The translations under genes were made by a program, and so were the position numbers. Positions 20,322-30,613 of a stretch of DNA of 38,389 nt are shown in pieces. Numbering within the stretch: position 1 is the first letter of the stretch; each line of letters opens with the position of its first letter. The notes under the pieces are model-generated. The model ran no database searches. It saw only the letters and a program-made list of their open reading frames with translations, and was not told the origin of the DNA. Origin of the DNA: Mariprofundaceae bacterium (GTDB taxonomy: Bacteria > Pseudomonadota > Zetaproteobacteria > Mariprofundales > Mariprofundaceae); the NCBI GenBank assembly GCA_026994965.1, contig JALWPO010000331.1, forward strand, positions 1-38,389. Reading direction: 5' to 3'.

Positions 20322-20460
20322 AACTATTCAGCATGTTGTCTTTTAAGCAGTCATTCCGAGCGAAGCCGAGGAATCTTTCGTTGGCATTGTACTCAAAGAT
20401 GTCTCAACTACGTTCGACATGACACATTAGCGGTTGATTCAGTACACATGCTGAATAGTT
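20322..20460. repeat. MITE-like palindromic element with nested inverted repeats
   Basis: Perfect 15-bp terminal inverted repeats AACTATTCAGCATGT (20322-20336) / ACATGCTGAATAGTT (20446-20460), enclosing a second imperfect 27-bp inverted pair. Confidence 0.65.
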
Positions 20461-20474
20461 AAACCAGCATTCCC

Positions 20475-21752
20475 TTAAATATCATTTACCATACCTGCAT
20501 ATTTTTCAGACAATAACACCAATAAGCGCACAGTCTCACCTTTCATCGATTGCTTTAACACCCGCCCATGCTGATAACACCATGAAATCACTCTTCCGTC
20601 TGATACGTGCACTTGCACAGAACATTGTACACTGTCTTTTTCCATCCAAGTGCGCAAAAGCAATGATAATTCATCCATACCTTGCCCAGTTAAGGCAGAG
20701 ACCGCCACACGGCTGCCATCCAGTGTATCTAAAATGGATGATTGAACTTCGGGTGCTTGATCAATTTTATTGAGGATTTCCACAATCGGTGGTGCGTGAT
20801 CGCCCTCTAAGCCCAATTGTTCCAGCGTCTCTTCCACCACTTTTTTATGCATGGGTGATTCAGGATCAGAGGCATCACGCACATGCAAAATCAAATCGGC
20901 TTCAATCACTTCTTCCAATGTGGCACGAAATGCATTCACCAATTCATGTGGCAAATCTTGTACAAACCCCACTGTGTCCGAAAGCATAATTGTATCACCG
21001 CCAGGCAACTCCAATTTACGCAATGTGGGGTCAAGCGTGGCAAAGAGTTGGTCTGCGGCATACACCTCAGCCTCGGTTAAACGATTAAATAAAGTGGATT
21101 TTCCTGCATTGGTATAACCCACCAAAGCCACCGTTGGTATTTCATTGCGTTGACGGCCTGTGCGCTGGGTAGCACGCATGCGTTGCACCTGTGCCAATTC
21201 TGTTTCAAGACGTTTAATATGATCACGAATCATACGTCTATCCAACTCAATCTGACGCTCACCAGGCCCACCCAAGAAACCATGCCCACCACGTTGCCTT
21301 TCCAAATGCGTCCATGAACGAACGAGCCGACCCAGTTGATAATTTAAACTTGCCAAGTCCACTTGCAATACACCCTCGCGTGTGCGCGCTCTTGCACCAA
21401 AAATCTCAAGAATCAAACCTGTTCTATCCACCACTTTGGCATCCCAAGCTGTTTCCAAATTCTTTTGCTGAACAGGCGTGAGATTATGGTCCACAAACAC
21501 CACATCGGCTTCGTGCTCTTCCACCAAATCAGCAATCATGTCCGCTTGCCCTGAACCCATTAAACTGGCTGGCACAGCCTTACGAATCGCCACCTCTTCT
21601 GAGCCCACCAATTCACAATCACAGGATAACACCAATTGCTCAAACTCGCGAAAACGTGATGCACTGGCATGCTCGCCCCAACGCTTTTCTGCCAAACGTG
21701 GGTGCACAGCAAATGCACGACTGGTACCTTCATCAGTCTCTATCATATCCAT
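20475..21752 (-). CDS. hflX: GTPase HflX
   Basis: GYTNAGKSTLFNRLT, DTVGFVQDLPHELVNAFRATLEE, GGPGERQIELDRR. Confidence 0.95.
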   Translation of the reverse strand: MDMIETDEGTSRAFAVHPRLAEKRWGEHASASRFREFEQLVLSCDCELVGSEEVAIRKAVPASLMGSGQADMIADLVEEHEADVVFVDHNLTPVQQKNLETAWDAKVVDRTGLILEIFGARARTREGVLQVDLASLNYQLGRLVRSWTHLERQRGGHGFLGGPGERQIELDRRMIRDHIKRLETELAQVQRMRATQRTGRQRNEIPTVALVGYTNAGKSTLFNRLTEAEVYAADQLFATLDPTLRKLELPGGDTIMLSDTVGFVQDLPHELVNAFRATLEEVIEADLILHVRDASDPESPMHKKVVEETLEQLGLEGDHAPPIVEILNKIDQAPEVQSSILDTLDGSRVAVSALTGQGMDELSLLLRTWMEKDSVQCSVQVHVSDGRVISWCYQHGRVLKQSMKGETVRLLVLLSEKYAGMVNDI

Positions 21753-22678
21753 TGTTTATATTGCTCCAATATAGCTGCTTTTATCGTTGCGCTATCGCCT
21801 TGTACTGCATTAGGTGTTTGATTGCGAAACCATGTAACCTGCCGTTTGGCGTATTTTCGTGATGCTGTAATCGCATCTGCAATCGCCTGCTCCAAACTGC
21901 ATTCTCCATGAATATATGCCAATAATTGCCTATAACCTACAGCTCTTAATACGGGGTGCATCGCATCGACATCTTGCTTATCTAACCATACCACCTCATC
22001 CAACCAGCCTGCATCCATCATCATGCTAATACGCATTGCTAGACGTTCACGAAGCTCTGGGCGAGGCATATCCAACACAAATACAGGGCAATCAATACTT
22101 TTTTCTTGGGTTTGTTGCTCAGCTTGCCATGTAGAAAGCGGCACATTTGTACTCTTATAAATGCACAAGCCACGCATAATACGTTGCGTATCAGTGGGAT
22201 GTAAGCGTTCCGCTAAGATTGAATCGCAATCTTTGAGTAAGCCATGTAAATAAGGCGTACCAAACTCATTTTGTAAACCTACAAAATAATCACGCACCCC
22301 TTCTTTTTCTTCAGGAATTTTGGCAAAGCCTTCAATCAAGGCTCGCAAATACATGCCTGTTCCCCCCACAATCAAGGGAATCCGACCATCACTATTTTCA
22401 GCTTTGATGATTGCCAATGCCGCATCTGCCCAGCGCTGAGCAGACCAAACTTCAGAAATATCCGCACAATCCACCAAATAATGCGGCACTAAAGCTTGCT
22501 CCGCTTGGTTCACTTTAGCTGTACCAATATCCAAGCCACGATACAATTGCATGGAATCACATGAGATAATGGAAGTGTTCAGCTTTTGTGCAATATCCAA
22601 TGCCAATGCTGATTTGCCTGTACCTGTTGCGCCCATCAATGCCATCGCACGACAAGGCTTTTGCGATAATCGCGTCAA
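21743..22678 (-). CDS. miaA: tRNA dimethylallyltransferase
   Basis: GATGTGKSALALDIA, SCDSMQLYRGLDIGTAK. Confidence 0.95.
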   Translation of the reverse strand: MTRLSQKPCRAMALMGATGTGKSALALDIAQKLNTSIISCDSMQLYRGLDIGTAKVNQAEQALVPHYLVDCADISEVWSAQRWADAALAIIKAENSDGRIPLIVGGTGMYLRALIEGFAKIPEEKEGVRDYFVGLQNEFGTPYLHGLLKDCDSILAERLHPTDTQRIMRGLCIYKSTNVPLSTWQAEQQTQEKSIDCPVFVLDMPRPELRERLAMRISMMMDAGWLDEVVWLDKQDVDAMHPVLRAVGYRQLLAYIHGECSLEQAIADAITASRKYAKRQVTWFRNQTPNAVQGDSATIKAAILEQYKQWI

Positions 22679-23904
22679 TCAGAACTCCGCGCTTTTTCCA
22701 ATTTTTGCATCATCTCTTTGATTTCAGCATCCAATGCCTTATCTGCTATCATTTGCGTATCTTCACGGACAAATTGACGCACAGCAACCATCCACAATGG
22801 ACTAAGCATAAGCGAAAATGCAATCACCACGATTGCCATTTGATGCCCTTCATCCGTGAGCACACCCATCACCACACCAAGCGATGCCAACAAAAAAGAT
22901 AATTCGCCGATTTGTGATAATAACCCGCCAGTGAGCAAAGACATGCTCCATGTTTCACCCAATATGCGTAAAACCAATGCATTGATACCCGAGTTAAGGA
23001 AAAATATAGCCAAGGTCACCAAGGCTACAAAACCAAAATTGTCAACCACGAAATGTAAATCCACCAACATGCCTACGGATAAAAAGAACATCGCCACAAA
23101 TACCACATACAATGAATGTAAATGTTCTTCCACCCACTCGGATTGATCCGAAGCCTTTAAAATCATGCCCGCTAAAAATGCGCCAAAAGGTGCAGACAAA
23201 CCAATCTTTGCAGTCAGTGCCGCTGCTGCAAAACATAATAGAAGCCCCATCATCAAACGATTGTCTACCGTTTTCCTCAGACTTTCAGGAATATGCCAAT
23301 GCGGGCGCTTCAACAGCCAAATGACCAGTGCAATCAGTGCCATGCCACCCACCACTTGTAATGTGATTTCACTCACCGACATCTGACGCTCACCCATAGC
23401 AGATAAAATAATCATAATCGGCACAATGGCTAAATCCTGCATCAACAATACACCCAGTGCATTCTGCCCAAAAGGGGTTTCCAATTCACCAGAATCTTTT
23501 AACAATGTTAACACCACAGCCGTTGAGCTCATGCTGATAATAAATCCAAATAACAAGCCCGCCTGCCAAGTCCAATTCAGCACCCAAGCTCCCAACGAAC
23601 AAATCGCTACAGATAATAGCATTTGTGCAGTCGTACCCAACACAGCCACGCGCCATTTGGCAATCAAACGTGGCAGGGATACTTCCATGCCGATAAAAAA
23701 CATCAGCATAATTACGCCCAGCTCTCCCAAATGATTCAGTAACTCTTTATCATAAATCAACCCCAAGCCTGAAGGTCCAACCACCACACCTGTAATAATA
23801 TACGCCACAGCCGCAGGAATATTGTACATCCGTAACACATAGGCGAACAAAAAGGCGCAACCAAGCACACCCACAATAGAAAATAATACGTTATTTATTT
23901 CCAT
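22675..23904 (-). CDS. CPA2 family monovalent cation:proton antiporter (KefB-like membrane domain)
   Basis: Multi-TM; AAVAYIITGVVVGPSGLGLI, STAVVLTLLKDSGELETPFG. Confidence 0.88.
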   Translation of the reverse strand: MEINNVLFSIVGVLGCAFLFAYVLRMYNIPAAVAYIITGVVVGPSGLGLIYDKELLNHLGELGVIMLMFFIGMEVSLPRLIAKWRVAVLGTTAQMLLSVAICSLGAWVLNWTWQAGLLFGFIISMSSTAVVLTLLKDSGELETPFGQNALGVLLMQDLAIVPIMIILSAMGERQMSVSEITLQVVGGMALIALVIWLLKRPHWHIPESLRKTVDNRLMMGLLLCFAAAALTAKIGLSAPFGAFLAGMILKASDQSEWVEEHLHSLYVVFVAMFFLSVGMLVDLHFVVDNFGFVALVTLAIFFLNSGINALVLRILGETWSMSLLTGGLLSQIGELSFLLASLGVVMGVLTDEGHQMAIVVIAFSLMLSPLWMVAVRQFVREDTQMIADKALDAEIKEMMQKLEKARSSD

Positions 23905-23913
23905 GAAATCGCC

Positions 23914-24213
23914 TTAACGACGCAAATCATCCAATGCCAAGTTTTGCACTATATCTTTGTATTCAGCTTTGCATTTAAAACGCAACTTGGTCAAAAACAA
24001 TGCCAAGGCTTGAAGCTTAATCAGCGCCCAAACAATCAATAACGATGAACCTGCTTCAAACCAAATAAAATTGGCATATTTTGAATCTGCCAATCCTGAA
24101 TAACTAAAGAAATACACCACCAGTGTGATGGCCAATATTGTACCCAGTGTGAGCGCAATATTCTCATGTGTTTTCTTAATTCTTTCCAATTTTTCTTGTT
24201 GATTTTCAAGCAT
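23914..24213 (-). CDS. Hypothetical two-TM membrane protein
   Basis: 99 aa ORF with two hydrophobic segments between mutL and antiporter, same strand. Confidence 0.55.
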   Translation of the reverse strand: MLENQQEKLERIKKTHENIALTLGTILAITLVVYFFSYSGLADSKYANFIWFEAGSSLLIVWALIKLQALALFLTKLRFKCKAEYKDIVQNLALDDLRR

Positions 24214-24225
24214 GATAATCCACCT

Positions 24226-26016
24226 TTATTCTTTACGCCCAAACAAACGTTCCAACTCATGCAAGGATAAACGCACATAGGTTGGTCTGCCATGGTTGCA
24301 TTGCGCGATATTCGGCGTTTTCTCCATTTCACGCAACAAGTTCTCTTGCTCTTCAGGCAGCAATGCCCGTCCAGACTTAATCGAACCCTTACAAGCACGA
24401 TTACCCAACCAGCGCTCCAACACGCGCCCATACCCCTCTGCTTCTATACCCATCAACATACAAGCTTCAATCAATTCCAACACCAATGATACTGGTGATT
24501 CCTGTGATAATAGCGCTGGTACACTGCGAATAAAAAACATCTCATCCCCAACCTGCTCCAATTCCACAGCAAAAACATCAAGCTTATCTACCATATCACA
24601 CAACCACGCCGCCTGCTCACTTGAAACATCCAAACGAACAGGTGTAAGCAGCATTTGAGCCTTCACCTGTTGCTGCTGCAACTGTTTCTTAAGCGCCTCA
24701 TAACGAATGCGTTCGTGGGCTGCATGCTGATCCACCAATACAATACCTGTATCGGTTTGTGCAACAATATAACAACGATGCAGTTGCGCTACAGGCACTC
24801 CCAAATCCAAGCCTTCGGATAACAATGGATGCACAGTATAATCATGGGATGATTCACTCACTTGCATGGGTGCTTTAAATAGCAATTGACGCAATTGTGC
24901 ATCACCAGTGCCGCGCAAGCTCACCCCATGATTGGAAGTAAAATCAGGCATGCTGCTGTATGAACTAGCTTTAGGTTGCATGGCATCCAATGCCTGATGT
25001 GTGGTTATCGTTGCCACAGCTTGACCCATTTGCTCAATAGCAGCACGAACACAGGCTACAATGGCAGCGCGCACCACTTGTGGCGATTGAAAGCGCACCT
25101 CACGCTTGGCAGGGTGTACATTCACATCCACAGCCGCAGGGTCGATTTCCAAACGTATCAGTGCCACAGGGTATCTATCATGAAACATCACATCCCTATA
25201 ACCCGCACGCAAGGCAGCAATCAATGCCTTGTCTCGAATCACACGCCCATTCACAAGAAATAACATCTTGGTGGAATCTCGATGATGAAAGGTGGGCAAC
25301 CCCAAATGCGCAGAGACTTGTATACCCTCATGTTCAATACGTTGTGTAATGCTGTTATCTGAAAAATCTTTACCCATCATCGCCAACACGCGATCATGCT
25401 CAGATTGCGCATGAAAATCGAAGCGTTTGCGCTCATCAAAAAACAATGCCATTGCCACATGCGGGTGCGCCAATGCCAAGGCTTTGAACACTTCCACAAT
25501 CGCCGCTTCTTCTGTTTTGTCCGTACGCATAAAATTCAAACGCGCAGGTGTATTCAAGAATAAATCAAGCACCTCAATTTTTGTGCCTTTGCGCGGTGGT
25601 GCAGGGCGTGTGTTTATTTCACCACCACCATCCACACGTACATCAATGGCTTCTGTGGCATCACGCAAACAAGTTTGCATACGAAAACGTGATACCGAGG
25701 CAATAGAGGGCAATGCTTCGCCACGAAATCCGTGAGAAGCAATACAATGTAAATCATCTGCGGTTTCAATTTTACTGGTGGCATGACGTTGTAGCGCCAA
25801 CTCCGCATCAGTTGCCGACATACCACAGCCATCATCATCCACTTCAATGCGTTTTTTGCCCGCACCAACAATGCGAACACTCACTTGGGATGCACCAGCA
25901 TCCAAACTATTTTCCACCAGCTCTTTGACCACAGAAGCGGGACGTTCCACCACCTCACCCGCAGCAATTTGATTTGCCACTTGCGGCGATAAAACATGAA
26001 TATAATTTTTAATCAT
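24226..26016 (-). CDS. mutL: DNA mismatch repair protein MutL
   Basis: IAAGEVVERPASVVKELVENSLDAGA, GFRGEALPSIASVS. Confidence 0.97.
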   Translation of the reverse strand: MIKNYIHVLSPQVANQIAAGEVVERPASVVKELVENSLDAGASQVSVRIVGAGKKRIEVDDDGCGMSATDAELALQRHATSKIETADDLHCIASHGFRGEALPSIASVSRFRMQTCLRDATEAIDVRVDGGGEINTRPAPPRKGTKIEVLDLFLNTPARLNFMRTDKTEEAAIVEVFKALALAHPHVAMALFFDERKRFDFHAQSEHDRVLAMMGKDFSDNSITQRIEHEGIQVSAHLGLPTFHHRDSTKMLFLVNGRVIRDKALIAALRAGYRDVMFHDRYPVALIRLEIDPAAVDVNVHPAKREVRFQSPQVVRAAIVACVRAAIEQMGQAVATITTHQALDAMQPKASSYSSMPDFTSNHGVSLRGTGDAQLRQLLFKAPMQVSESSHDYTVHPLLSEGLDLGVPVAQLHRCYIVAQTDTGIVLVDQHAAHERIRYEALKKQLQQQQVKAQMLLTPVRLDVSSEQAAWLCDMVDKLDVFAVELEQVGDEMFFIRSVPALLSQESPVSLVLELIEACMLMGIEAEGYGRVLERWLGNRACKGSIKSGRALLPEEQENLLREMEKTPNIAQCNHGRPTYVRLSLHELERLFGRKE

Positions 26017-26031
26017 GCTAAACCCATACCC

Positions 26032-27258
26032 TTAACTGATTTGTTTGGGTACAGGCAAACTCAAACCTGTAGAATTTTTCATCAGTAATGATTTGATTAC
26101 ACCAGCATTACCAATAGCTTTCATACCCAAGCCACGCAATGTGGGCAATCCGGGGAATTGGCTGGTAAATATGCGATGCAAACCTTCCATAGAACCCATC
26201 ACACTTAATATATCAGGCATACGCAATCTCATATAGCGCTTGAGTACAGATAACTCACCCCAATCTTCACCATATTTTTTAGCATCCACAATTTCTTGCG
26301 CCAACACCATAGCATCACGCAAACCCAAATTGACACCCAAGCCTGCAAGCGGGTGAATGGTATGCGCAGCATCTCCAATCAATGCCAAGCGTGGGCGAAC
26401 CACATGCATGGCAAGTTGCGCTTTTAATGCAAAGGCAGCACGTTCTCCCACTTCTTCAATGCGCCCCAATACAGGGCCAAAGGTAAGGTTGAGCTCTTCA
26501 AGAAAACCAATATCATCCAAGCCCATCAACCGCTCCACATCATCGTTGAATTGGCTCCACACAATAGAGCATAAATCATCGTTCATGGGCAACACAGCCA
26601 ATGGCCCTGATGCAGTAAAGCGCTGAAAGGCTGTGCCATGATGAGGCAGCATAGGGCGCACATTCGCCACAATGCCTTGCTGTTTGTAATCCCGCGTATA
26701 CACCCCAATATCAGCTTGTTCACGCAACCAAGAGCGACCACCATCTGCACCCACAATCAGCGGCGCGGATAAAGCATGCCCATCTTCAAGCTGAATATAT
26801 ACCGCATCATTTAACCATTCCACCGTCTTAATCGTTGCAGGGCATAGCATCTCTACATTGTCATAGGCAAGCAGCGTTTTCTTTAATGCCTGTTGCAAAT
26901 GTGAATTCTGAACCAAATAACCCAAGACATCAGGTATGCTTCCACCTGTTGCAATTTCATCCACATCAAAGCGAATGCCACCAGGATTTTGATTGTCCCA
27001 AATCTTCATGCTGCGCATCGCCTCAGCATCATGCTGTAAATGTTCCCAAACACCCAAACCTTTTAGTATCTGTTGGTTGCCAAGCACAATCGCAGATACT
27101 CGGCAGTCCATACCCAAGGATTCAAACACAGGCGGTTCACCACGTTCAATCACAACAATATGCAAGCCTGAATCTTTTAATGCGCAGGCAAAAGCCAACC
27201 CCACCATACCCCCACCAACCACCAAAACATCGACCTGCTCTGCGATGCGCTGTGTCAT
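26032..27258 (-). CDS. UbiH/UbiF/COQ6 family FAD-dependent monooxygenase
   Basis: VLVVGGGMVGLAFACAL, GADGGRSWLRE, LIGDAAHTIHPLAGLGVNLGLRD; ATG at 27258 overlaps preceding stop. Confidence 0.9.
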   Translation of the reverse strand: MTQRIAEQVDVLVVGGGMVGLAFACALKDSGLHIVVIERGEPPVFESLGMDCRVSAIVLGNQQILKGLGVWEHLQHDAEAMRSMKIWDNQNPGGIRFDVDEIATGGSIPDVLGYLVQNSHLQQALKKTLLAYDNVEMLCPATIKTVEWLNDAVYIQLEDGHALSAPLIVGADGGRSWLREQADIGVYTRDYKQQGIVANVRPMLPHHGTAFQRFTASGPLAVLPMNDDLCSIVWSQFNDDVERLMGLDDIGFLEELNLTFGPVLGRIEEVGERAAFALKAQLAMHVVRPRLALIGDAAHTIHPLAGLGVNLGLRDAMVLAQEIVDAKKYGEDWGELSVLKRYMRLRMPDILSVMGSMEGLHRIFTSQFPGLPTLRGLGMKAIGNAGVIKSLLMKNSTGLSLPVPKQIS

Positions 27259-28466
27259 GCTTTGCCTCCAAATGTGGTGAGACCTGCTGCATGTTTCACC
27301 AAAGTATCCCGCAAGGGATGCAAAATTTGAAAAGCATTCAATGCCTGCCCTCGTAACCATTTTAAAGGCGGAATATCAGGTGCGAATGTGGCAAGCATGG
27401 ATTCAGTAAACGCGCTCACAGCCAACACATCTATGGCTCTAGCTTCAGCATAGCTTTGCAATACCATTGCATTGCCCACATCTTCTTTTGCCAATGAACT
27501 GGATAGAGCATCCACCAACCCCATCACATCACGCAAACCTAAATTCATGCCCTGCCCCGCCACAGGATGCAATGTGTGTGCAGCATTACCAATCAGTGCC
27601 ACACGCGAGGTCGTATAAGCTTTGGCAACCCGCCATTCCAATGGGAAACACGCGCGTTGACTCACGCCAATAAACTTGCCTGAGCGCGGTAGCACCGATT
27701 CATCTGCTGCACGTTGCAAGCGCTTTAGAAACATTTTATCAGGTAAACTCATCATGCGATATACCTCTTGGGGCGCAAGCGCCCATACAATAGAAAAACG
27801 ATTATCTGCCAACGGTAAAAAAGCCAATGGCCCTGATGCTCGGAAACATTCATAAGCCGTTTCCGCATGCCCGCGCTCACACGCCACTGAAGCCACCAAA
27901 CCAAAGCGATTATGATCCCAGCCTTGTGTACCTATGCCTACCATTCGGCGAATTTGAGAATTTGTGCCATCTGCGCCCACCAAAAGCGATGTGTTCATAC
28001 ATTCAAGCTTATCAGCTTGGAATATGGATAGTTGAATAGCATCTTTTTTATAGACCAATGATTGTACACGGGCTGGACGAAACCATGTCACCTTACCTTC
28101 CAATGCCTCATAAATAGGCTGCACCACATCTGCGATTTCGACCACATAACCCAAGGCATCCACATCCGCTTCACCCGCTTGAAGTTGTGAAAAACCATGG
28201 TTTCCTGATTCCCGCACTTCGATATGACGAATATCACCCACGCCAGCAGCCACTACGCTTGACCAAAGACCAAGACTCTCCAAATAACAGCGCGAACCAT
28301 GCGATAAAGCGACAACACGTTCTGGATTTGTTTTTTCAAAAGGCATGTTAGCCGCTTCAATCATCGCAATGCGATAGCCCAATGCCGATAATTTCAGCGC
28401 CAAAACCCCACCAATAACACCACCACCCACAATGGTTATATCAAAATCTTTTTGTGATGGATTCAT
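27255..28466 (-). CDS. UbiH/UbiF/COQ6 family FAD-dependent monooxygenase (second copy)
   Basis: ITIVGGGVIGGVLALKL, GADGTNSQIRRM, LIGNAAHTLHPVAGQGMNLGLRD. Confidence 0.9.
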   Translation of the reverse strand: MNPSQKDFDITIVGGGVIGGVLALKLSALGYRIAMIEAANMPFEKTNPERVVALSHGSRCYLESLGLWSSVVAAGVGDIRHIEVRESGNHGFSQLQAGEADVDALGYVVEIADVVQPIYEALEGKVTWFRPARVQSLVYKKDAIQLSIFQADKLECMNTSLLVGADGTNSQIRRMVGIGTQGWDHNRFGLVASVACERGHAETAYECFRASGPLAFLPLADNRFSIVWALAPQEVYRMMSLPDKMFLKRLQRAADESVLPRSGKFIGVSQRACFPLEWRVAKAYTTSRVALIGNAAHTLHPVAGQGMNLGLRDVMGLVDALSSSLAKEDVGNAMVLQSYAEARAIDVLAVSAFTESMLATFAPDIPPLKWLRGQALNAFQILHPLRDTLVKHAAGLTTFGGKA

Positions 28467-28582
28467 ATCCGCATTTTGCATAGGTGCAATACTGATAGAT
28501 TCAAAGCAGTTCACAAGCCTTGACAGTAAAAAAACACATGACAAAGTTCGCCGCGTCTTACCAACACTGTTTTTTGTAATAT

Positions 28583-28667
28583 GCCGGGGTGGTGAAATTG
28601 GTAGACACGCTGGATTCAAAATCCAGTGACTTCGGTCGTGCCGGTTCGACTCCGGCCCTCGGTACCA
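28583..28667 (+). tRNA. tRNA-Leu(CAA)
   Basis: 85-nt class II cloverleaf with encoded CCA; anticodon loop TTCAAAA; T-arm GCCGGTTCGACTCCGGC. Confidence 0.93.
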
Positions 28668-28673
28668 TCAAAT

Positions 28674-28710
28674 AAAGCCTGTAAACAATTTCTGTTTACA
28701 GGCTTTTTTA
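28674..28710 (+). terminator. Rho-independent terminator after tRNA-Leu
   Basis: aaagcctgtaaaca-atttc-tgtttacaggcttt then T run. Confidence 0.88.
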
Positions 28711-28741
28711 TCACCTCTATTCCCCTAAAATGGAAGGTTAA

Positions 28742-29281
28742 TCACTTCTTTTTCGCATACTTCGGGCGGAAGATTTTACATTGACTTGCATCTACTTCCA
28801 AATAAGGACCTTCAAGCAAATCAATACAATACGGCACGGCAGGGAATACAGCATTCAAGCAATCATCAATAGCAGAAGGTTTACCTGGCAAGTTGATGAT
28901 TAAAGCCTTGCCACGAATACCTGCTGTTTGTCGGGATAAAATCGCGGTCGGCACAAATTTTAATGATTCTTGACGCATCAACTCGCCAAAACCCGGCATC
29001 ATCTTTTTACACACAGCTTCAGTGGCTTCAGGGGTCACATCACGCACCGCGGGGCCTGTGCCCCCTGTGGTGACAATCAAACAGCAACCCTCATCATCAG
29101 CAAGTGCTTTGAGTGTATCTTCTATACCAGCCTGCTCATCAGGAATCACCCGAGATACCAATTCCCATTTCGATGATAAAACACGTTCAAACCATGCCAA
29201 CATGGCAGGGCCACCTAGGTCTTCATACTCACCACGGCTTGCTCTGTCTGATACCGTTACAAATCCAATTTTCGCTTTCAT
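28742..29281 (-). CDS. mog: MogA/MoaB family molybdenum cofactor biosynthesis protein
   Basis: FVTVSDRASRGEYEDLGGPAM, TTGGTGPAVRDVTPEA; start at MKAKIGFV, since the longer ORF runs into a repeat. Confidence 0.9.
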   Translation of the reverse strand: MKAKIGFVTVSDRASRGEYEDLGGPAMLAWFERVLSSKWELVSRVIPDEQAGIEDTLKALADDEGCCLIVTTGGTGPAVRDVTPEATEAVCKKMMPGFGELMRQESLKFVPTAILSRQTAGIRGKALIINLPGKPSAIDDCLNAVFPAVPYCIDLLEGPYLEVDASQCKIFRPKYAKKK

Positions 29282-29296
29282 ATTTACCCTTCTTGC

Positions 29297-29360
29297 GTCA
29301 TTCCCGCGAAGGCGGGAATCCATCATTGAAGTCGTGGATACCCGTCTGCACGGGTATGAC
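29297..29360. repeat. REPIN-like repeat doublet (family A), one arm diverged
   Basis: GTCATTCCCGCGAAGGCGGGAATCCA (29297-29322) and inverted TGGATACCCGTCTGCACGGGTATGAC (29335-29360). Confidence 0.8.
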
Positions 29361-29368
29361 AGAATTAT

Positions 29369-30613
29369 TTACCCAAAACTCTCATTTTGAAAATTCATAC
29401 CCTGCAATAATTGCACCTGCACTTCATCGCCTGCTTTTAACCCTTCTGACTGCTCAGGCACAGCCACAAAACCTTCTGCAACAGCCATACTCATCAACAC
29501 ACCACTGCCCTGCGTGCCTGTGGAAGTGACCGTGTAACCTTGCTCACCCTGACCCAACACAACCCGAACAAAATGGGCTCTGCCTGCCCTATCTTTGATG
29601 TCATGGGTAAGCTTTGCGCTGATGGTTCTGCGATGCAGTTTTTGAAAACCCATCATCCGCCTAAGCGCAGGTGAGACAAACTGCTCAAAACATACCATGC
29701 TGGATACAGGGTTACCCGGCAGCCCAAACACCGCACAACCTGATTCACTCGTACCAAAGGCCAGCGGATGCCCTGGGCGCATGGCCACACGCCAAAAGTG
29801 CATGGTAATACCCAAAGTTTCTAAAGTTGGGCGTACAAAATCATGATGCCCCACCGATACGCCACCACTGGCAAGCAGCACATCATATTTCAGCCCTTCA
29901 GCCAGCTTCGCTTTCAATTCAATCGGATTATCCCGCGCAATGCCCAGCAGTTTGGCTTCAATGCCCAAAGCTTTGCACTGCGCATACAGGGCATGGGAAT
30001 TGGCATCAGGGATTTTATGCGCGTCCACAGCCTCATCCAATCCTTCAAGCTCATCACCCGTGGACAAAATCGCCACGCTGGGTTTGGCAAACACTGGCAC
30101 TTGCTTTTGCTTCACCATCGCCAAAATCGCCAGCACCCCTGGCGTAATCGCCGTGCCCTTGGAAAGCACGGTTTTACCATCCATCAGGTTTTCACCCAAA
30201 GGCCTGATATTTGCACCTTGCTTGGGTGGCGTGAGGATTAAAACGCCATCCCCATCTTCTTGGGTATCTTCCACCCGAATCACCGTATCCACGCCCTGCG
30301 GCGTTGGCGCACCCGTCATGATTCTAGCCGCCCTTCCCTGCAACACCTTAATCGTTGGCATTTGCCCAGCGCGAATATCATCCACCACTTTCAGTCGCAC
30401 TGGGTTTTCAGAGCTGGCATCCTGAATATCGGCAAAGCGCACGGCATAACCATCCATTGCCGAGACATCATACGGCGGATGATTGCGATTTGCCGCCACA
30501 TCTTCAGCCAACACGCGGTTAAGTGAATCATGCAAAGCCACATGCTCAACATCTTTGGTTTGAACATGTTTTAGCACCTCTGCCAAAGCATCGGGGACTG
30601 ATAAATAATTCAT
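29369..30613 (-). CDS. moeA: Molybdopterin molybdenumtransferase MoeA
   Basis: DVSAMDGYAVR, RIMTGAPTPQGVDTVIRVED, SGGVSVGHHDFV. Confidence 0.95.
   Translation of the reverse strand: MNYLSVPDALAEVLKHVQTKDVEHVALHDSLNRVLAEDVAANRNHPPYDVSAMDGYAVRFADIQDASSENPVRLKVVDDIRAGQMPTIKVLQGRAARIMTGAPTPQGVDTVIRVEDTQEDGDGVLILTPPKQGANIRPLGENLMDGKTVLSKGTAITPGVLAILAMVKQKQVPVFAKPSVAILSTGDELEGLDEAVDAHKIPDANSHALYAQCKALGIEAKLLGIARDNPIELKAKLAEGLKYDVLLASGGVSVGHHDFVRPTLETLGITMHFWRVAMRPGHPLAFGTSESGCAVFGLPGNPVSSMVCFEQFVSPALRRMMGFQKLHRRTISAKLTHDIKDRAGRAHFVRVVLGQGEQGYTVTSTGTQGSGVLMSMAVAEGFVAVPEQSEGLKAGDEVQVQLLQGMNFQNESFG

Noticed and set aside
22675-23904. Possibility that the CPA2 antiporter and the 947-aa channel form one ion-homeostasis system
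   Set aside because: About 18 kb apart with no shared regulatory signal; speculation only
26835-27356. 173-aa + strand ORF (and neighbouring His/Pro/Ser-rich ORFs) opposite the ubiH-type genes
   Set aside because: Antisense shadow ORFs of well-supported minus-strand genes
28467-28619. N-terminal extension of the second ubiH-type ORF
   Set aside because: Extended ORF overlaps tRNA-Leu; the ATG at 28466 directly before the FAD motif is preferred
29282-29326. N-terminal extension MMDSRLRGNDARRVN of Mog
   Set aside because: Derived from translating the repeat; an ATG at 29281 directly precedes the conserved start
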